Source: Aeromicrobium flavum (GTDB taxonomy: Bacteria; Actinomycetota; Actinomycetes; Propionibacteriales; Nocardioidaceae). From it: DNA of 64,000 nucleotides. The position numbers were made by a program, and so were the translations under genes. Positions within the stretch are counted from its first letter, which is position 1; every line of letters starts with the position of its first letter. The notes below the pieces were generated by a model, which saw only the letters and a program-made list of their open reading frames with translations, made no database searches and was not told the origin of the DNA. Below are positions 1 to 8,897 of this stretch, piece by piece. The stretch spans positions 24,399-88,398 of the forward strand of contig NZ_BJZQ01000015.1 in NCBI RefSeq assembly GCF_007992115.1. Direction: 5' to 3'.

Positions 1-417
1 CCCGACACCGACGAGGCGGAGGTGCTCGTGCGGCTGCTGGCCGAGTACGGGCACCCGGCCTGGCTGTCGTACTCGATCGACGGCGACCGTACGTGTGCGG
101 GCCAGCGACTGGAGGACGCCTTCGCGATCCCCGCCGAGGTCGACTGCATCGTCGGGGTCGGCGTCAACTGCTGCGCGCCGGCCGACGTCCTGCCCGCGCT
201 GCGGAAGGTCGCGGCCACCGGCAAGCCCGGCGTCGCCTACCCGAACGCCGGCGAGGTGTGGGACGCCGAGGCCCAGCAGTGGCTGGGCACCGGCACGTAC
301 GACGTGGGGCTCGTGCCGCGCTGGGTCGAGGCCGGCGCCGCGTGGGTGGGCGGCTGCTGCCGGGTGGGCCCGGACGCGATCGCCCGGGTGGCCGCCGTCA
401 GTGGTGGGCGCTCATGA
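1..417 (+). CDS. mmuM: Homocysteine S-methyltransferase, C-terminal part
   Basis: This is the 3' end of a gene that begins before the window; the frame is open from base 1. The family moves a methyl group from S-methylmethionine or SAM to homocysteine to make methionine, using zinc held by three cysteines. Two of the zinc-ligand motifs are visible: GVNCC near the middle of the visible part and GGCCR near the C-terminus. The enzyme is cytoplasmic and does not need cobalamin. Its last 20 bases overlap, tail to tail, the end of the aldehyde dehydrogenase on the other strand. The family call is firm; the exact methyl donor cannot be told. Confidence 0.88.
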   Translation, partial: PDTDEAEVLVRLLAEYGHPAWLSYSIDGDRTCAGQRLEDAFAIPAEVDCIVGVGVNCCAPADVLPALRKVAATGKPGVAYPNAGEVWDAEAQQWLGTGTYDVGLVPRWVEAGAAWVGGCCRVGPDAIARVAAVSGGRS

Positions 418-1861
418 CGTGCTTGACGCGGGTGTAGTCCTCGTACCCGTAGACCGAGAGGTCCTTGCCGTACCCGGAGCTCTTGAACCCGCCGTGCGGC
501 ATCTCGGAGATGAACGGGATGTGCGCGTTGATCCACACGCAGCCGAAGTCGAGCCCGCGGCTGAACCGCTCGGCGGTGCCGTGGTCGCGGGTCCAGACGC
601 TCGCGGCCAGGGCGTAGTCGACGCCGTTGGCCCAGTGCAGCGCCTGCTCGGCGTCGCCGAACGCCTGCACGGTCAGGACCGGGCCGAAGATCTCCTCCTG
701 GACGACCGCGTCGTCCTGCCGGACGCCGGTGATGATCGTGGGAGCGACGAAGAAGCCGCGGTCGCCGACCTGCGTGCCGCCCGTCACGACCTCCGCGTGC
801 GACGGCACCCGCTCGAGGTGGCTCATCACCTTCGCGAAGTGGGCGGCGTTGTTGAGCGGCCCGTACTCGGCCTCCTCGTCCGACGGAGGCCCGGGCCGGG
901 CGTCGGCGCACTTCTCGACCAGGAGGGCGACGAACGCGTCGTGGACGCTCTCGTGCACGATCACGCGGGTGGCCGCGGTGCAGTCCTGGCCGGCGTTGAA
1001 CGTCGCCGCCTCGACGATCCCCGCGGCGGCCGCTGCCAGGTCGGCATCGGGGAACACGACCGCGGGGGCCTTGCCGCCCAGCTCGAGGTGGACGCGGGTG
1101 AGCCGCTTCGCCGCGGACGCGGCGACCGACTTCCCGGCGCGCACCGAGCCGGTGATGGCGACCAGTCCGGGGGTCGGGTGCTCGACGAGGTACTGGCCGG
1201 TGGTGGCGTCGCCGTTGACGACGTTCACGACACCTCGCGGGAGGATCTCGTTGACGATCTCGGCCAGCAGGACGGTCGAGCGGGGCGTCGTGTCGCTCGG
1301 CTTGAGCACGAGGGTGTTGCCGGCCGCGATGGCCGGTGCGATCTTCCACCCGGCCATCGCCAGCGGATAGTTCCACGGCGTCACCTGGCCGACGACGCCG
1401 ATCGGCTCACGGCGGATCGTGGAGGAGAAGCCCTCGAGGAACTCGCCCTGGGCCAGGCCCTGCGGTGCGCGGGCGATCCCGGCGAAGTAGCGGATCTGGT
1501 CGGCGGCCTGCTCGACCTCCTCGCTGCGGACGTAGCGGCGAGGCTGGCCGGTGTCGCGGCACTGGGCCGCGACCAGGTCGTCACCGCGCTCGAGGATCGC
1601 GTCCGCGACCGCGAGCATCAGCTCCTGCCGCCCGCGCGGCGTGGTCGCCGCCCACCCCGGGAAGGCCCGCTCGGCCGCCGCGTACGCCGCGTCGACCTCC
1701 GAGGTCGGCGAGATGGGCGAGGTGCCGTCGGGCTCGCCGGTGGTGGGGTCGACCAGGTCGATGAAGCGGTCGGCCGACGAGGCGAACGACTCGCCGTCGA
1801 TGACGTTGTGCACGGGCTCGGTCACGGTGGCTCCTGGGACGGGGGCGGGGGAGGGGCTCAT
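398..1861 (-). CDS. patD: Gamma-aminobutyraldehyde dehydrogenase (ALDH superfamily)
   Basis: A 487-residue NAD(P)-dependent aldehyde dehydrogenase of normal family length. It shows the ALDH landmarks: TPWNYPL (cofactor/fold), LELGGKAP with the general-base Glu, and FNAGQDCTAATR, where Cys294 is the catalytic nucleophile. The NAGQDCTAA form is typical of the YdcW/PatD branch, which oxidises 4-aminobutanal to GABA. The ATG overlaps the stop of the upstream FAD oxidase (ATGA), so the two are translated as a coupled pair. Next to an aminotransferase and a Pot importer, the natural pathway is putrescine to 4-aminobutanal to GABA. A betaine-aldehyde or succinate-semialdehyde specificity is less likely. 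Confidence 0.9.
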   Translation of the reverse strand: MSPSPAPVPGATVTEPVHNVIDGESFASSADRFIDLVDPTTGEPDGTSPISPTSEVDAAYAAAERAFPGWAATTPRGRQELMLAVADAILERGDDLVAAQCRDTGQPRRYVRSEEVEQAADQIRYFAGIARAPQGLAQGEFLEGFSSTIRREPIGVVGQVTPWNYPLAMAGWKIAPAIAAGNTLVLKPSDTTPRSTVLLAEIVNEILPRGVVNVVNGDATTGQYLVEHPTPGLVAITGSVRAGKSVAASAAKRLTRVHLELGGKAPAVVFPDADLAAAAAGIVEAATFNAGQDCTAATRVIVHESVHDAFVALLVEKCADARPGPPSDEEAEYGPLNNAAHFAKVMSHLERVPSHAEVVTGGTQVGDRGFFVAPTIITGVRQDDAVVQEEIFGPVLTVQAFGDAEQALHWANGVDYALAASVWTRDHGTAERFSRGLDFGCVWINAHIPFISEMPHGGFKSSGYGKDLSVYGYEDYTRVKHVMSAHH

Positions 1862-3270
1862 GAGTCGAAGCCGAGCCCGACGGCGTCGAGCGCGCGGATC
1901 ACGGGTCCGCGACGTCCCTGGCGGTGGTCGGCGCGGTCGAGTCCGCGACGCATCACCTGGACGCCGGCGGACAGGACGGGCTCGGGTGGGAACGGGATCG
2001 GCTTCCTGCGGACCATCGTCAGCTGCGTGCGCTCGGTCTGCAGCCCGGCGAGCCGGTCGAGCATGACCTCGGCCGCGAACCGGGTGGCACCGACGCCGAG
2101 GCCCGTGAACCCGGCGGCGTAGGCGATCCGACCGCGGCGGGCCAGGCCGTGGAAGGCGACGAACTGGGTGCACGTGTCGATCGCCCCGGCCCAGGCGTGG
2201 CTGAACCGGACGTCCTCCAGCTGGGGGAACGTCGCGAGGAAGTGCGACGCCAGCGTGCGGAACGACGCCGGCCGGTCCTCGTACTCCGGGCGGACGCGTC
2301 GGCCGAAGTGGTAGATCGCGTCGTACCCGCCGTAGAGGATCCGACCGTCCCGGGTCGGGCGCGAGTAGTGGAACTGGTTCGCCAGGTCGCCGAGACCCTG
2401 ACGGTGCGTCCACCCGATCGAGGCCCGCTGCTCCGCGGTCAGCGGCTCGGTCATCAGCACGTAGTCGTACACCGGGATGGTCAGGTGCCGCGCCCGGGCG
2501 AGCAGGGCGGGGAAGACGTTGGTCGCGAGCGCGACCTGGCGGGCCGTGATCGTGCCGCGCGCGGTACGCAGCGTCACGGGACCGGTGCGGGGGACGTCGA
2601 GGTCCTCGACCCGGGTGTGCTCGACGATCCGGACGCCGGCCTCGGCGGCGGCGCGGGCCAGCTCGCGGGCGAGCTTCGCCGGGTGGACGAGCGCGGAGCT
2701 GTGCTCCTCCCACACCCCGCCGAGGAAGAGCGGACTGTCGATCTCGGCGCGCACCTCGTCGGCGGAGAGCCGCCGGCCGTCCATCTCGTCGAGCCACGCC
2801 AGCTGGTGCTCGTCGACGGCGACGGACAGTTCGCCGGTGCGCTCGAACTCGACGTCGAGGTCGCGGACGTCGGCCTCGAACGCGTCGAGGTTCTCGCGGC
2901 CCAGCCGGTCGAGGAGGTCGTACTCGTCGGGCCACCGGTCGCGGCCGTTGGTCTCGCCGTGCGTGAGGCTGGCCTCGCAGAACCCGCCGTTGCGGCCCGA
3001 GGCCGCCCAGCCGATCGTCTCGGCCTCGACCAGCAGCACGTCGCGGTCCGGGTCGCGGCGCTTCGCCAGCAGGGCGGTCCAGAGGCCGCAGTAGCCGCCG
3101 CCGACCACGACCAGGTCGGCCGAGGCCGAGGCGGTCAGGGCGGGCCAGGCGGCGCCGGGGGCGTCCTCGAGCCAGAACACGGCCTTGCGGGTGTCGCGCA
3201 GCGCCGCGTCGACGAGGGAGGCGGCCGGGGCGCTCCTCTCGTAGGCGGTGCTGCGGGTCGGGGACGTCAC
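1858..3270 (-). CDS. FAD-dependent amine oxidoreductase (DAO family, PuuB-like)
   Basis: A roughly 470-residue flavoenzyme of the D-amino-acid oxidase superfamily. The Rossmann motif VVGGGYCGLWTA lies at about residues 50-60, followed by GWAASGRNGGF, the signature of gamma-glutamylputrescine oxidase-like proteins. A TGLGVGAT motif near the C-terminus completes the FAD site. It probably oxidises a polyamine or a gamma-glutamyl derivative, releasing an aldehyde for the coupled dehydrogenase downstream. I place the start at the GTG at 3270, which gives the family's usual N-terminus; the frame stays open to 3399, but that extension covers the promoter region. There is no clear ribosome site there. 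A second member of the family lies at 9353. Confidence 0.88.
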   Translation of the reverse strand: MTSPTRSTAYERSAPAASLVDAALRDTRKAVFWLEDAPGAAWPALTASASADLVVVGGGYCGLWTALLAKRRDPDRDVLLVEAETIGWAASGRNGGFCEASLTHGETNGRDRWPDEYDLLDRLGRENLDAFEADVRDLDVEFERTGELSVAVDEHQLAWLDEMDGRRLSADEVRAEIDSPLFLGGVWEEHSSALVHPAKLARELARAAAEAGVRIVEHTRVEDLDVPRTGPVTLRTARGTITARQVALATNVFPALLARARHLTIPVYDYVLMTEPLTAEQRASIGWTHRQGLGDLANQFHYSRPTRDGRILYGGYDAIYHFGRRVRPEYEDRPASFRTLASHFLATFPQLEDVRFSHAWAGAIDTCTQFVAFHGLARRGRIAYAAGFTGLGVGATRFAAEVMLDRLAGLQTERTQLTMVRRKPIPFPPEPVLSAGVQVMRRGLDRADHRQGRRGPVIRALDAVGLGFDS

Positions 3271-3341
3271 GGGTACCAGTGTGCTGGGCCGGACCGGCCA
3301 CGTCCACAGCAATCGCGCGGTTCCACCACCGAAAACGTCAA

Positions 3342-3359
3342 TGTTACGAGTCCGTAACA
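3342..3359. promoter_or_regulatory. Palindromic operator between divergent polyamine genes
   Basis: TGTTACG-AGTC-CGTAACA is a perfect inverted repeat with 7-base arms and a 4-base centre. It sits in the 149-base gap between the FAD oxidase (-) and the aminotransferase (+), so one dimeric regulator could control both. The Lrp-family regulator encoded at 8898 is a natural candidate, but nothing here proves which protein binds. Confidence 0.6.
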
Positions 3360-3398
3360 CTGAATCAGTGATCTCCCGTGCTCTGGACGACTGAATCA
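3358..3398 (+). repeat. Repeated ACTGAATCA motif upstream of the aminotransferase
   Basis: ACTGAATCA occurs at 3359-3367 and again at 3390-3398; the first copy is part of a small palindrome CACTGA-A-TCAGTG at 3358-3370. ACTGAA occurs a third time at 3411. The copies follow the palindrome at 3342-3359 and may be half-sites of the same regulatory region. Confidence 0.4.
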
Positions 3399-3419
3399 AT
3401 GGTGAGCGATACTGAAGGC

Positions 3420-4787
3420 ATGACCGACTCCTTCGATGTGCAGCACGCCGCCAAGAATCACCTGTGGATGCACTTCACCCAGCACGCGAACTTCGAGCAC
3501 GCGGACGTCCCCGTGATCACGCGCGGTGAGGGCGTGCACATCTACGACAGTGCCGGCCGCCAGTACCTCGACGGACTGTCGGGCCTGTTCGTGGTGCAGG
3601 TCGGGCACGGTCGCGCCGAGCTGGCCGAGGCCGGCGCCAAGCAGGCCAAGGAGCTCGAGTTCTTCCCGTTGTGGACGTTCGCGACCGAGCCGGCCGCCCG
3701 GCTGGCCGAGCGGCTCGCCCACGAGGCCCCGGGCGACCTCAACCGCGTGTTCTTCACGACCGGCGGCGGCGAGGCGGTCGAGACGGCCTGGAAGGCGGCG
3801 AAGCAGTACTTCAAGCTGACCGGCAAGCCTGAGAAGACCAAGGCGATCAGCCGCCAGATTGCGTACCACGGCACCACGCACGGGGCGCTGTCCATCACCG
3901 GCCTGCCCGACATCAAGGCCCCGTTCGAGCCGCTCGTCCCGTCGGGTCGGCACGTGGCCAACACGAACTTCTACCGCGCGCCCGAGCACGGCGACGACCC
4001 CCTGGCGTTCGGTCGCTGGGCCGCCGACCAGATCGAGCAGGCCATCCTGGCCGAGGGGCCCGAGACGGTCGCCGCGCTCTTCCTCGAGCCCGTGCAGAAC
4101 TCCGGCGGCTGCTTCCCGCCGCCGCCGGGGTACTTCGAGCGCGTGCGCGAGATCTGCGACACCTACGACGTGCTGTGGGTCAGCGACGAGGTCATCTGCG
4201 CCTTCGGCCGCCTGGGCGAGACGTTCGGCGCCACCCGCTTCGGCTACCAGCCGGACATGATCACCTGCGCCAAGGGCATGACGTCGGGCTACGCCCCGAT
4301 CGGCGCGATGATCGCGACCGACCGGATCATGGAGCCCTTCCTCCAGCCCGGGGTCAGCTTCTCCCACGGCTACACCTTCGGCGGCCACCCGGTCTCGGCC
4401 GCCGTCGCGCTGGCCAACCTCGACGTGTTCGACCGCGAGAAGCTCAACCTGCACGTGCGCGAGAACGAGGGCGCGTTCCGCAGCACGCTCGAGAAGCTGC
4501 TGGACCTGGACTTCGTCGGCGACGTCCGCGGCGAGGGCTACTTCTACGGGATCGAGCTGGTCAAGGACAAGGCCACCAAGGAGAGCTTCACCGACGAGGA
4601 GTCCGAGCGCCTGCTGCGCGGCATCCTCACGCCCGAGCTGTTCGGCCACGGCCTGTACTGCCGCGCCGACGACCGCGGCGACCCGGTGATCCAGCTGGCG
4701 CCACCGCTGATCTGCGGTCAGGCCGAGTTCGACCAGATGGAGCAGATCATCCGGGCCGCGGTCACCACGGCGCAGTCCGCGCTCTGA
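3420..4787 (+). CDS. Class III PLP aminotransferase (putrescine/diamine aminotransferase type)
   Basis: A 455-residue fold-type I class III aminotransferase. ITCAKGMTSGYAPIGA contains the PLP-binding lysine (Lys285), and the Asp that contacts the pyridine nitrogen is in WVSDEVICAFGRLG. Sequence style and neighbours fit the SpuC-like group, which moves the amino group of putrescine or another amine to pyruvate and gives 4-aminobutanal for the dehydrogenase at 398. An in-frame ATG at 3399 would add seven residues; I chose 3420 because it gives the conserved MTDSF..HLWMHF opening, but neither start has a strong ribosome site. Omega-amino-acid aminotransferase activity is the main alternative. 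Confidence 0.88.
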   Translation: MTDSFDVQHAAKNHLWMHFTQHANFEHADVPVITRGEGVHIYDSAGRQYLDGLSGLFVVQVGHGRAELAEAGAKQAKELEFFPLWTFATEPAARLAERLAHEAPGDLNRVFFTTGGGEAVETAWKAAKQYFKLTGKPEKTKAISRQIAYHGTTHGALSITGLPDIKAPFEPLVPSGRHVANTNFYRAPEHGDDPLAFGRWAADQIEQAILAEGPETVAALFLEPVQNSGGCFPPPPGYFERVREICDTYDVLWVSDEVICAFGRLGETFGATRFGYQPDMITCAKGMTSGYAPIGAMIATDRIMEPFLQPGVSFSHGYTFGGHPVSAAVALANLDVFDREKLNLHVRENEGAFRSTLEKLLDLDFVGDVRGEGYFYGIELVKDKATKESFTDEESERLLRGILTPELFGHGLYCRADDRGDPVIQLAPPLICGQAEFDQMEQIIRAAVTTAQSAL

Positions 4788-4799
4788 CGCGGGCCGCGG

Positions 4800-5621
4800 T
4801 CAGGCCAGGGTGTTCTGGCGGCGGCGGCTCTGCACCTCGCCGACGATCACGATCGCCAGCGCGATCACGAACATCAGCGTGCCGACGACGTTGACCTGCA
4901 TCGGCACGCCGCGCTGCGCGGAGCCCCACACGAACATCGGGAACGTCACCGTCTGGCCGGCGTTCAGGTTCGTGATGATGAAGTCGTCGAACGACAGCGA
5001 GAAGCTCAGCAGGGCGGCGCCCAGGATGCCGGGGAAGACCAGCGGGAACGTGATCTTCCAGAACGTCTGCGCCTCGTTGGCGTAGAGGTCCATCGCCGCC
5101 TGCTCGAGATTCTCGCTGAGCCCGCCCAGGCGCGCCTTGACCGTGACCACGACGAAGGACAGGCAGAACATCACGTGGGCCACGAAGATCGTCCAGAAGC
5201 CGAGACGACCGCCGAGGCCGACCGCGACGAACAGCGACAGCAGCGACGAGCCCAGCACGATCTCGGGTGCGGCCATCGGCAGGAAGATCAGGACGTTCGC
5301 GGCCTTGCGCCCGGTGAACCGGTGGCGCACCAGCGCGAAGGCGACCATCGTGCCGATGATCGTCGCGACCACGGTGGCGAGCAGGCTGATCTGGATGCTG
5401 GTCCCCAGCGCCGAGCACAGGCCCGAGGGCTTGCAGGGGTTCAGCCAGTTGTCGAGGGTGAACGACTGGAACGCGTAGACGTTGCGCGCCTCGCTGTTGT
5501 CGTTGAAGCTCATCAGCACGACGATCGCGTTCGGCACCAGCAGGTAGACCAGCACCAGCAGGCCGCCGGCGAGGACGAGGTGGTCGCCGATCCAGCGACC
5601 GACGCGACTCACGGGATTCAT
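4800..5621 (-). CDS. potC: Spermidine/putrescine ABC transporter permease
   Basis: A 273-residue inner-membrane permease with about six membrane helices. The EAA loop that contacts the ATPase is near the middle (EQAAMDLYANEAQTFWKITFPLVFPG). It is the last gene of the four-gene pot operon and its ATG overlaps the potB stop (ATGA). With PotB it forms the channel through which polyamine from the binding protein enters the cytoplasm. It ends 12 bases from the convergent aminotransferase gene. Confidence 0.93.
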   Translation of the reverse strand: MNPVSRVGRWIGDHLVLAGGLLVLVYLLVPNAIVVLMSFNDNSEARNVYAFQSFTLDNWLNPCKPSGLCSALGTSIQISLLATVVATIIGTMVAFALVRHRFTGRKAANVLIFLPMAAPEIVLGSSLLSLFVAVGLGGRLGFWTIFVAHVMFCLSFVVVTVKARLGGLSENLEQAAMDLYANEAQTFWKITFPLVFPGILGAALLSFSLSFDDFIITNLNAGQTVTFPMFVWGSAQRGVPMQVNVVGTLMFVIALAIVIVGEVQSRRRQNTLA

Positions 5622-6487
5622 ACGAGGTCCTCCGCTCCGGCCTTGCGGACCCAGGTCATGATCAACACCAGGATCAGCGCCATCAGGATCACCGACAGGG
5701 CTCCGGCCGCGGCGTAGTCGCCCGTCGTCGTGAACAGGTTCTGGATGATGTTGCCGATCATCCGCTCGTTCGGGCTGCCGAGCAGCTGGGCGTTGATGTA
5801 GTCGCCCGCCGCCGGGATGAACGTCAGCATCGTGCCCGCGGCCACGCCCGGGAGGCTCAGCGGCCACGTCACCTTGAAGAACGCCACGAACGGGTTGGCG
5901 TGGAGGTCCTGGGCCGCCTCGATCAGTCGCAGGTCGATCTTCTCGAGGCTCGCGTAGAGCGGCAGCACCATGAACGGCAGGAAGTTATAGGTCAGGCCGG
6001 CGATCACGGCGACCGGCGTGGCCAGCAGCCGGTCCTCGGGGCCGAGGACGTGCACGGCCTGCAGGGCGTCCACGACCCAGCCGTTGTCGGCCAGGATCAG
6101 CTTCCACGACAGGGTGCGGACCAGGAAGCTGGTGAAGAACGGCGCGATCACCATGACCAGCAGGAGGGTCTTCCACCGGCCCGCCTTGAAGGCGATCGCG
6201 TAGGCCAGCAGGTAGCCCAGGACGAGGCAGAAGGACGTCGCGATGCCGGCGTAGACCAGCGACCGCACGAGCGGGCGCCAGTGGTCGCGCAGCGCGTCCG
6301 AGAAGTTCGCGAAATGCCACGTCACCTCGTAGCCCGACAGCACCGACCCGTTCGGGTCGAAGAGGCTGGTCGCGACCAGCGAGTAGAACGGGACGACGAA
6401 GAACAGCGCCAGCCAGATTGCGCCGGGCAGCAGGAGCCACGCCGCGACCGAGGGTCCGCGGCGGCGGGGCGCCACCACGTCGCTCAC
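5618..6487 (-). CDS. potB: Spermidine/putrescine ABC transporter permease
   Basis: A 289-residue permease with six predicted membrane helices and an EAA loop (LIEAAQDLHANPFVAFFKVTWPLSLPG). The GTG start at 6487 overlaps the potA stop as GTGA, and the 3' end overlaps potC by four bases, so translation is coupled along the operon. It partners PotC in the membrane. Confidence 0.93.
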   Translation of the reverse strand: MSDVVAPRRRGPSVAAWLLLPGAIWLALFFVVPFYSLVATSLFDPNGSVLSGYEVTWHFANFSDALRDHWRPLVRSLVYAGIATSFCLVLGYLLAYAIAFKAGRWKTLLLVMVIAPFFTSFLVRTLSWKLILADNGWVVDALQAVHVLGPEDRLLATPVAVIAGLTYNFLPFMVLPLYASLEKIDLRLIEAAQDLHANPFVAFFKVTWPLSLPGVAAGTMLTFIPAAGDYINAQLLGSPNERMIGNIIQNLFTTTGDYAAAGALSVILMALILVLIMTWVRKAGAEDLV

Positions 6488-7617
6488 GCCTGCTCCTCCT
6501 TGCCCGCGTTCGGGTCCTCGTCCGAGTCGAGCAGGAAGGCGAACTCGGGGCGCCACGACAGGTCGACCTGCGACCCCACGGGGAGGATGTCCTGGTGGCC
6601 GGTGTTCTGGGCGAAGGCGCCGATCTCCTGGCCCCAGGGCATCCGCACGAGGTACTCGGTGCTGACGCCGACGTAGTTGACGTCGGTGACGATGCCGCCC
6701 TCGATGTGGTTGCCGGGCGCGTCGATCGGGGTGCCCGCCGCCGCGATCAACACCTTCTCGGGGCGGATGCCGACCCACGCCGATCCCTCGCGCACGTGCG
6801 CCCGCTCGATCGGGATCGAGACGACCGTGCCGTGCATGTTGGCCTTGACGTACTCGGAGGTGACCTCCTTGACCGTCGCCGCCATGAGGCTGGAACGACC
6901 GAGGAAGTTCGCCACGAACGCCGTCCTCGGATTGTCGTACAGCTCGACGGGGCTGCCCATCTGCTCGATGACGCCGGCGTTCATGACCGCGATCGTGTCG
7001 GCCATGCCCATGGCCTCCTCCTGGTCGTGCGTGACGTGCACGAAGGTGAGTCCGACCTCGGACTGGATGCGCTTGAGCTCGGTCTGCATCGCGCGACGGA
7101 GCTTGAGGTCGAGGGCGCCGAGCGGCTCGTCGAGCAGCAGCACCTCGGGCTGGTTGATCAGGGCCCGCGCCAGCGCGACGCGCTGCTGCTGGCCGCCGGA
7201 GAGCTGGGTGGGCTTCTTGCGCGCCTGGCTGGTGAGCTCAACCAGCTCGAGCATGGCCTCGACCGGCTGGGCGACGTTCTTGACGCCCTTGCGGCGCAGG
7301 CCGAAGGCGACGTTCTCGAAGATCGTCAGGTGCGGGAACAGGGCGTAGTTCTGGAAGACCGTGTTGACCGGCCGCTGATACGGCTTGGCGTAGGTGATGT
7401 CCAGGTCGCCGAGGGTGATCGAGCCCGTGGTCGGGGTGTCCAGTCCGGCCACCATCCGCAGGGTGGTCGTCTTGCCGCAGCCCGAGGGGCCGAGGAGGGC
7501 GAAGAACTCGCCCTGCGGCACGGTGAGGTCGAGCGACTTCACCGCCGTGAAGTCGGCGTACTCCTTGGTGACGCCGGTGAGGGTCAGGTCCCGGGACCCG
7601 TCAGCTGCCTGCGACAT
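6484..7617 (-). CDS. potA: Spermidine/putrescine ABC transporter ATP-binding protein
   Basis: A 377-residue ATPase. Walker A is GPSGCGKTT, the signature is LSGGQQQR and Walker B is [17 protein letters not shown]-type domain of about 120 residues follows the nucleotide-binding domain, as is usual for PotA. It powers polyamine import from the cytoplasmic face. Its start lies 17 bases inside the end of potD. Confidence 0.95.
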   Translation of the reverse strand: MSQAADGSRDLTLTGVTKEYADFTAVKSLDLTVPQGEFFALLGPSGCGKTTTLRMVAGLDTPTTGSITLGDLDITYAKPYQRPVNTVFQNYALFPHLTIFENVAFGLRRKGVKNVAQPVEAMLELVELTSQARKKPTQLSGGQQQRVALARALINQPEVLLLDEPLGALDLKLRRAMQTELKRIQSEVGLTFVHVTHDQEEAMGMADTIAVMNAGVIEQMGSPVELYDNPRTAFVANFLGRSSLMAATVKEVTSEYVKANMHGTVVSIPIERAHVREGSAWVGIRPEKVLIAAAGTPIDAPGNHIEGGIVTDVNYVGVSTEYLVRMPWGQEIGAFAQNTGHQDILPVGSQVDLSWRPEFAFLLDSDEDPNAGKEEQA

Positions 7618-8764
7618 CGGCGAACTCTCCTTCGTAGGTGCGCATCACGCTCTCCGAGAGCGCCATGAACCCGTGGGTCTGCGACAGCGTCTCGTCGGTG
7701 GGGAAGATCAGCTGGCTCTCGGCCAGCTCGGGGTCGATCTCGAGCATCGCGTCCTGCGCGCCCTTGACCGGACAGATGTAGTTCACGTACGCGGCCAGCT
7801 GGGCGGCGATCTCGGGCTGGTAGTAGAAGTCGACGAACTTCTCGGCGTTCGCCTGGTGGGTCGCGAGGTTGGGGATGATCATGTTGTCCGACCAGATCAT
7901 CAGGCCCTCCTCGGGCGTGACGAAGACGAGGTCCTCGTTGCCGGTGGCGATGACGTCGCCCGACCAGGCGACGCAGGCCGCGATGTTGCCGGCCTCGAGG
8001 TCCTGGACGTAGTCGTTGCCGGTGAAGGCGCGGATCTGGCCGGCGCGACGGGCCTTCTTGACCTTCTCGAGCGCCGTGTCCCAGTCGTCCTTGGCGAAGT
8101 CGGCCGGGTCGGCGCCGTCGGACAGCAGGGTCAGGCCCATGGTGTCGCGCATCTCGGTCAGCAGGGTGACGCGGCCCCTGAGGTCGCTGCGGGTCAGCAG
8201 CTCGTCCATCGTGCGGACCTCGGGCACGAGTCGCTTGTTGTAGCAGATGCCGGTCAGGCCGGACTGCCACGGCGCGGAGTAGTCGCGCTCGGCGTCCCAG
8301 CCCACGCCGCGCAGCGAGTCGATCAGGTTGGCGTGCAGGTTCGGCACGTTCGCGCGGTCCATCGGCTGGATCCAACCCATCTGGATCATCCGCGCGGCCA
8401 TCCAGTCGGTGAGCGCGAACATGTCGCGCTTGGTCGACTGGCACGCCCCGAGCTGGTTGACCACCTTCGCGAAGAACTCGGTGTTGTCGTTGACGTCGGG
8501 GACGTACGAGACGGAGATCCCCGTCAGCTTCTCGAACTGCTGCAGGGTCGAGGGCTCGCCGTTCTCGCCCTCCTCGTCGATGTACTCGGGCCAGTTGGAG
8601 AAGACGAGGCGCGGGTCGGAGGCCGAGAGGTCCTGCGCCGCGCAGCTCGCCGGGTCCTGCCGGCGGTCGGGGGTGCCGAAGGCGGGCAGCACGGCGGCGC
8701 TGGCTCCGGCGAGGCCCAGCGCTCCCAGTGCCTTGAGCATCGTCCTGCGATCGAGATCTGCCAC
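7601..8764 (-). CDS. potD: Polyamine-binding protein with Tat-like signal
   Basis: A 387-residue extracytoplasmic solute-binding protein. The N-terminus starts at GTG 8764 and has a twin-arginine motif (DRRTMLKAL, Arg6-Arg7) before a hydrophobic stretch ending near residue 30, so Tat export is likely. There is no lipobox cysteine at the cleavage region, so it may be held to the membrane by an uncleaved signal or released. FSNWPEYID and the WIQPMD region match PotD/PotF proteins that bind spermidine or putrescine. It is the first gene of potDABC (transcribed right to left), and its upstream region faces the Lrp-type regulator. Confidence 0.9.
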   Translation of the reverse strand: MADLDRRTMLKALGALGLAGASAAVLPAFGTPDRRQDPASCAAQDLSASDPRLVFSNWPEYIDEEGENGEPSTLQQFEKLTGISVSYVPDVNDNTEFFAKVVNQLGACQSTKRDMFALTDWMAARMIQMGWIQPMDRANVPNLHANLIDSLRGVGWDAERDYSAPWQSGLTGICYNKRLVPEVRTMDELLTRSDLRGRVTLLTEMRDTMGLTLLSDGADPADFAKDDWDTALEKVKKARRAGQIRAFTGNDYVQDLEAGNIAACVAWSGDVIATGNEDLVFVTPEEGLMIWSDNMIIPNLATHQANAEKFVDFYYQPEIAAQLAAYVNYICPVKGAQDAMLEIDPELAESQLIFPTDETLSQTHGFMALSESVMRTYEGEFADVAGS

Positions 8765-8818
8765 GCGTCCGCCTTTCCCTTGTCACACAGAATCACACGT
8801 CATGCAGGCTTCGCCCCG

Positions 8819-8860
8819 AAGAAAGCGAAGTAAATTTCTTGTTTCACCACGGAAAGCGCA
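8819..8860. promoter_or_regulatory. AT-rich candidate operator between potD and lrp
   Basis: In this very GC-rich sequence, 8819-8840 is AT-rich and holds an inverted repeat AAGAAA-(10)-TTTCTT. The string GAAAGCG followed by A-rich bases occurs at 8821 and again at 8852, 31 bases (about three helical turns) apart. Lrp/AsnC proteins favour such AT-rich, phased sites, and the regulator gene starts 38 bases further on. This assignment is inference. Confidence 0.45.
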
Positions 8861-8897
8861 AATTCGACCCTCGAAGAGGGCGTGTCATCATGGGGGC

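Noticed and set aside
3378..3419. N-terminal extension of the aminotransferase from 3378
   Set aside because: The added residues run through the promoter repeats and are not part of the family's usual N-terminus.
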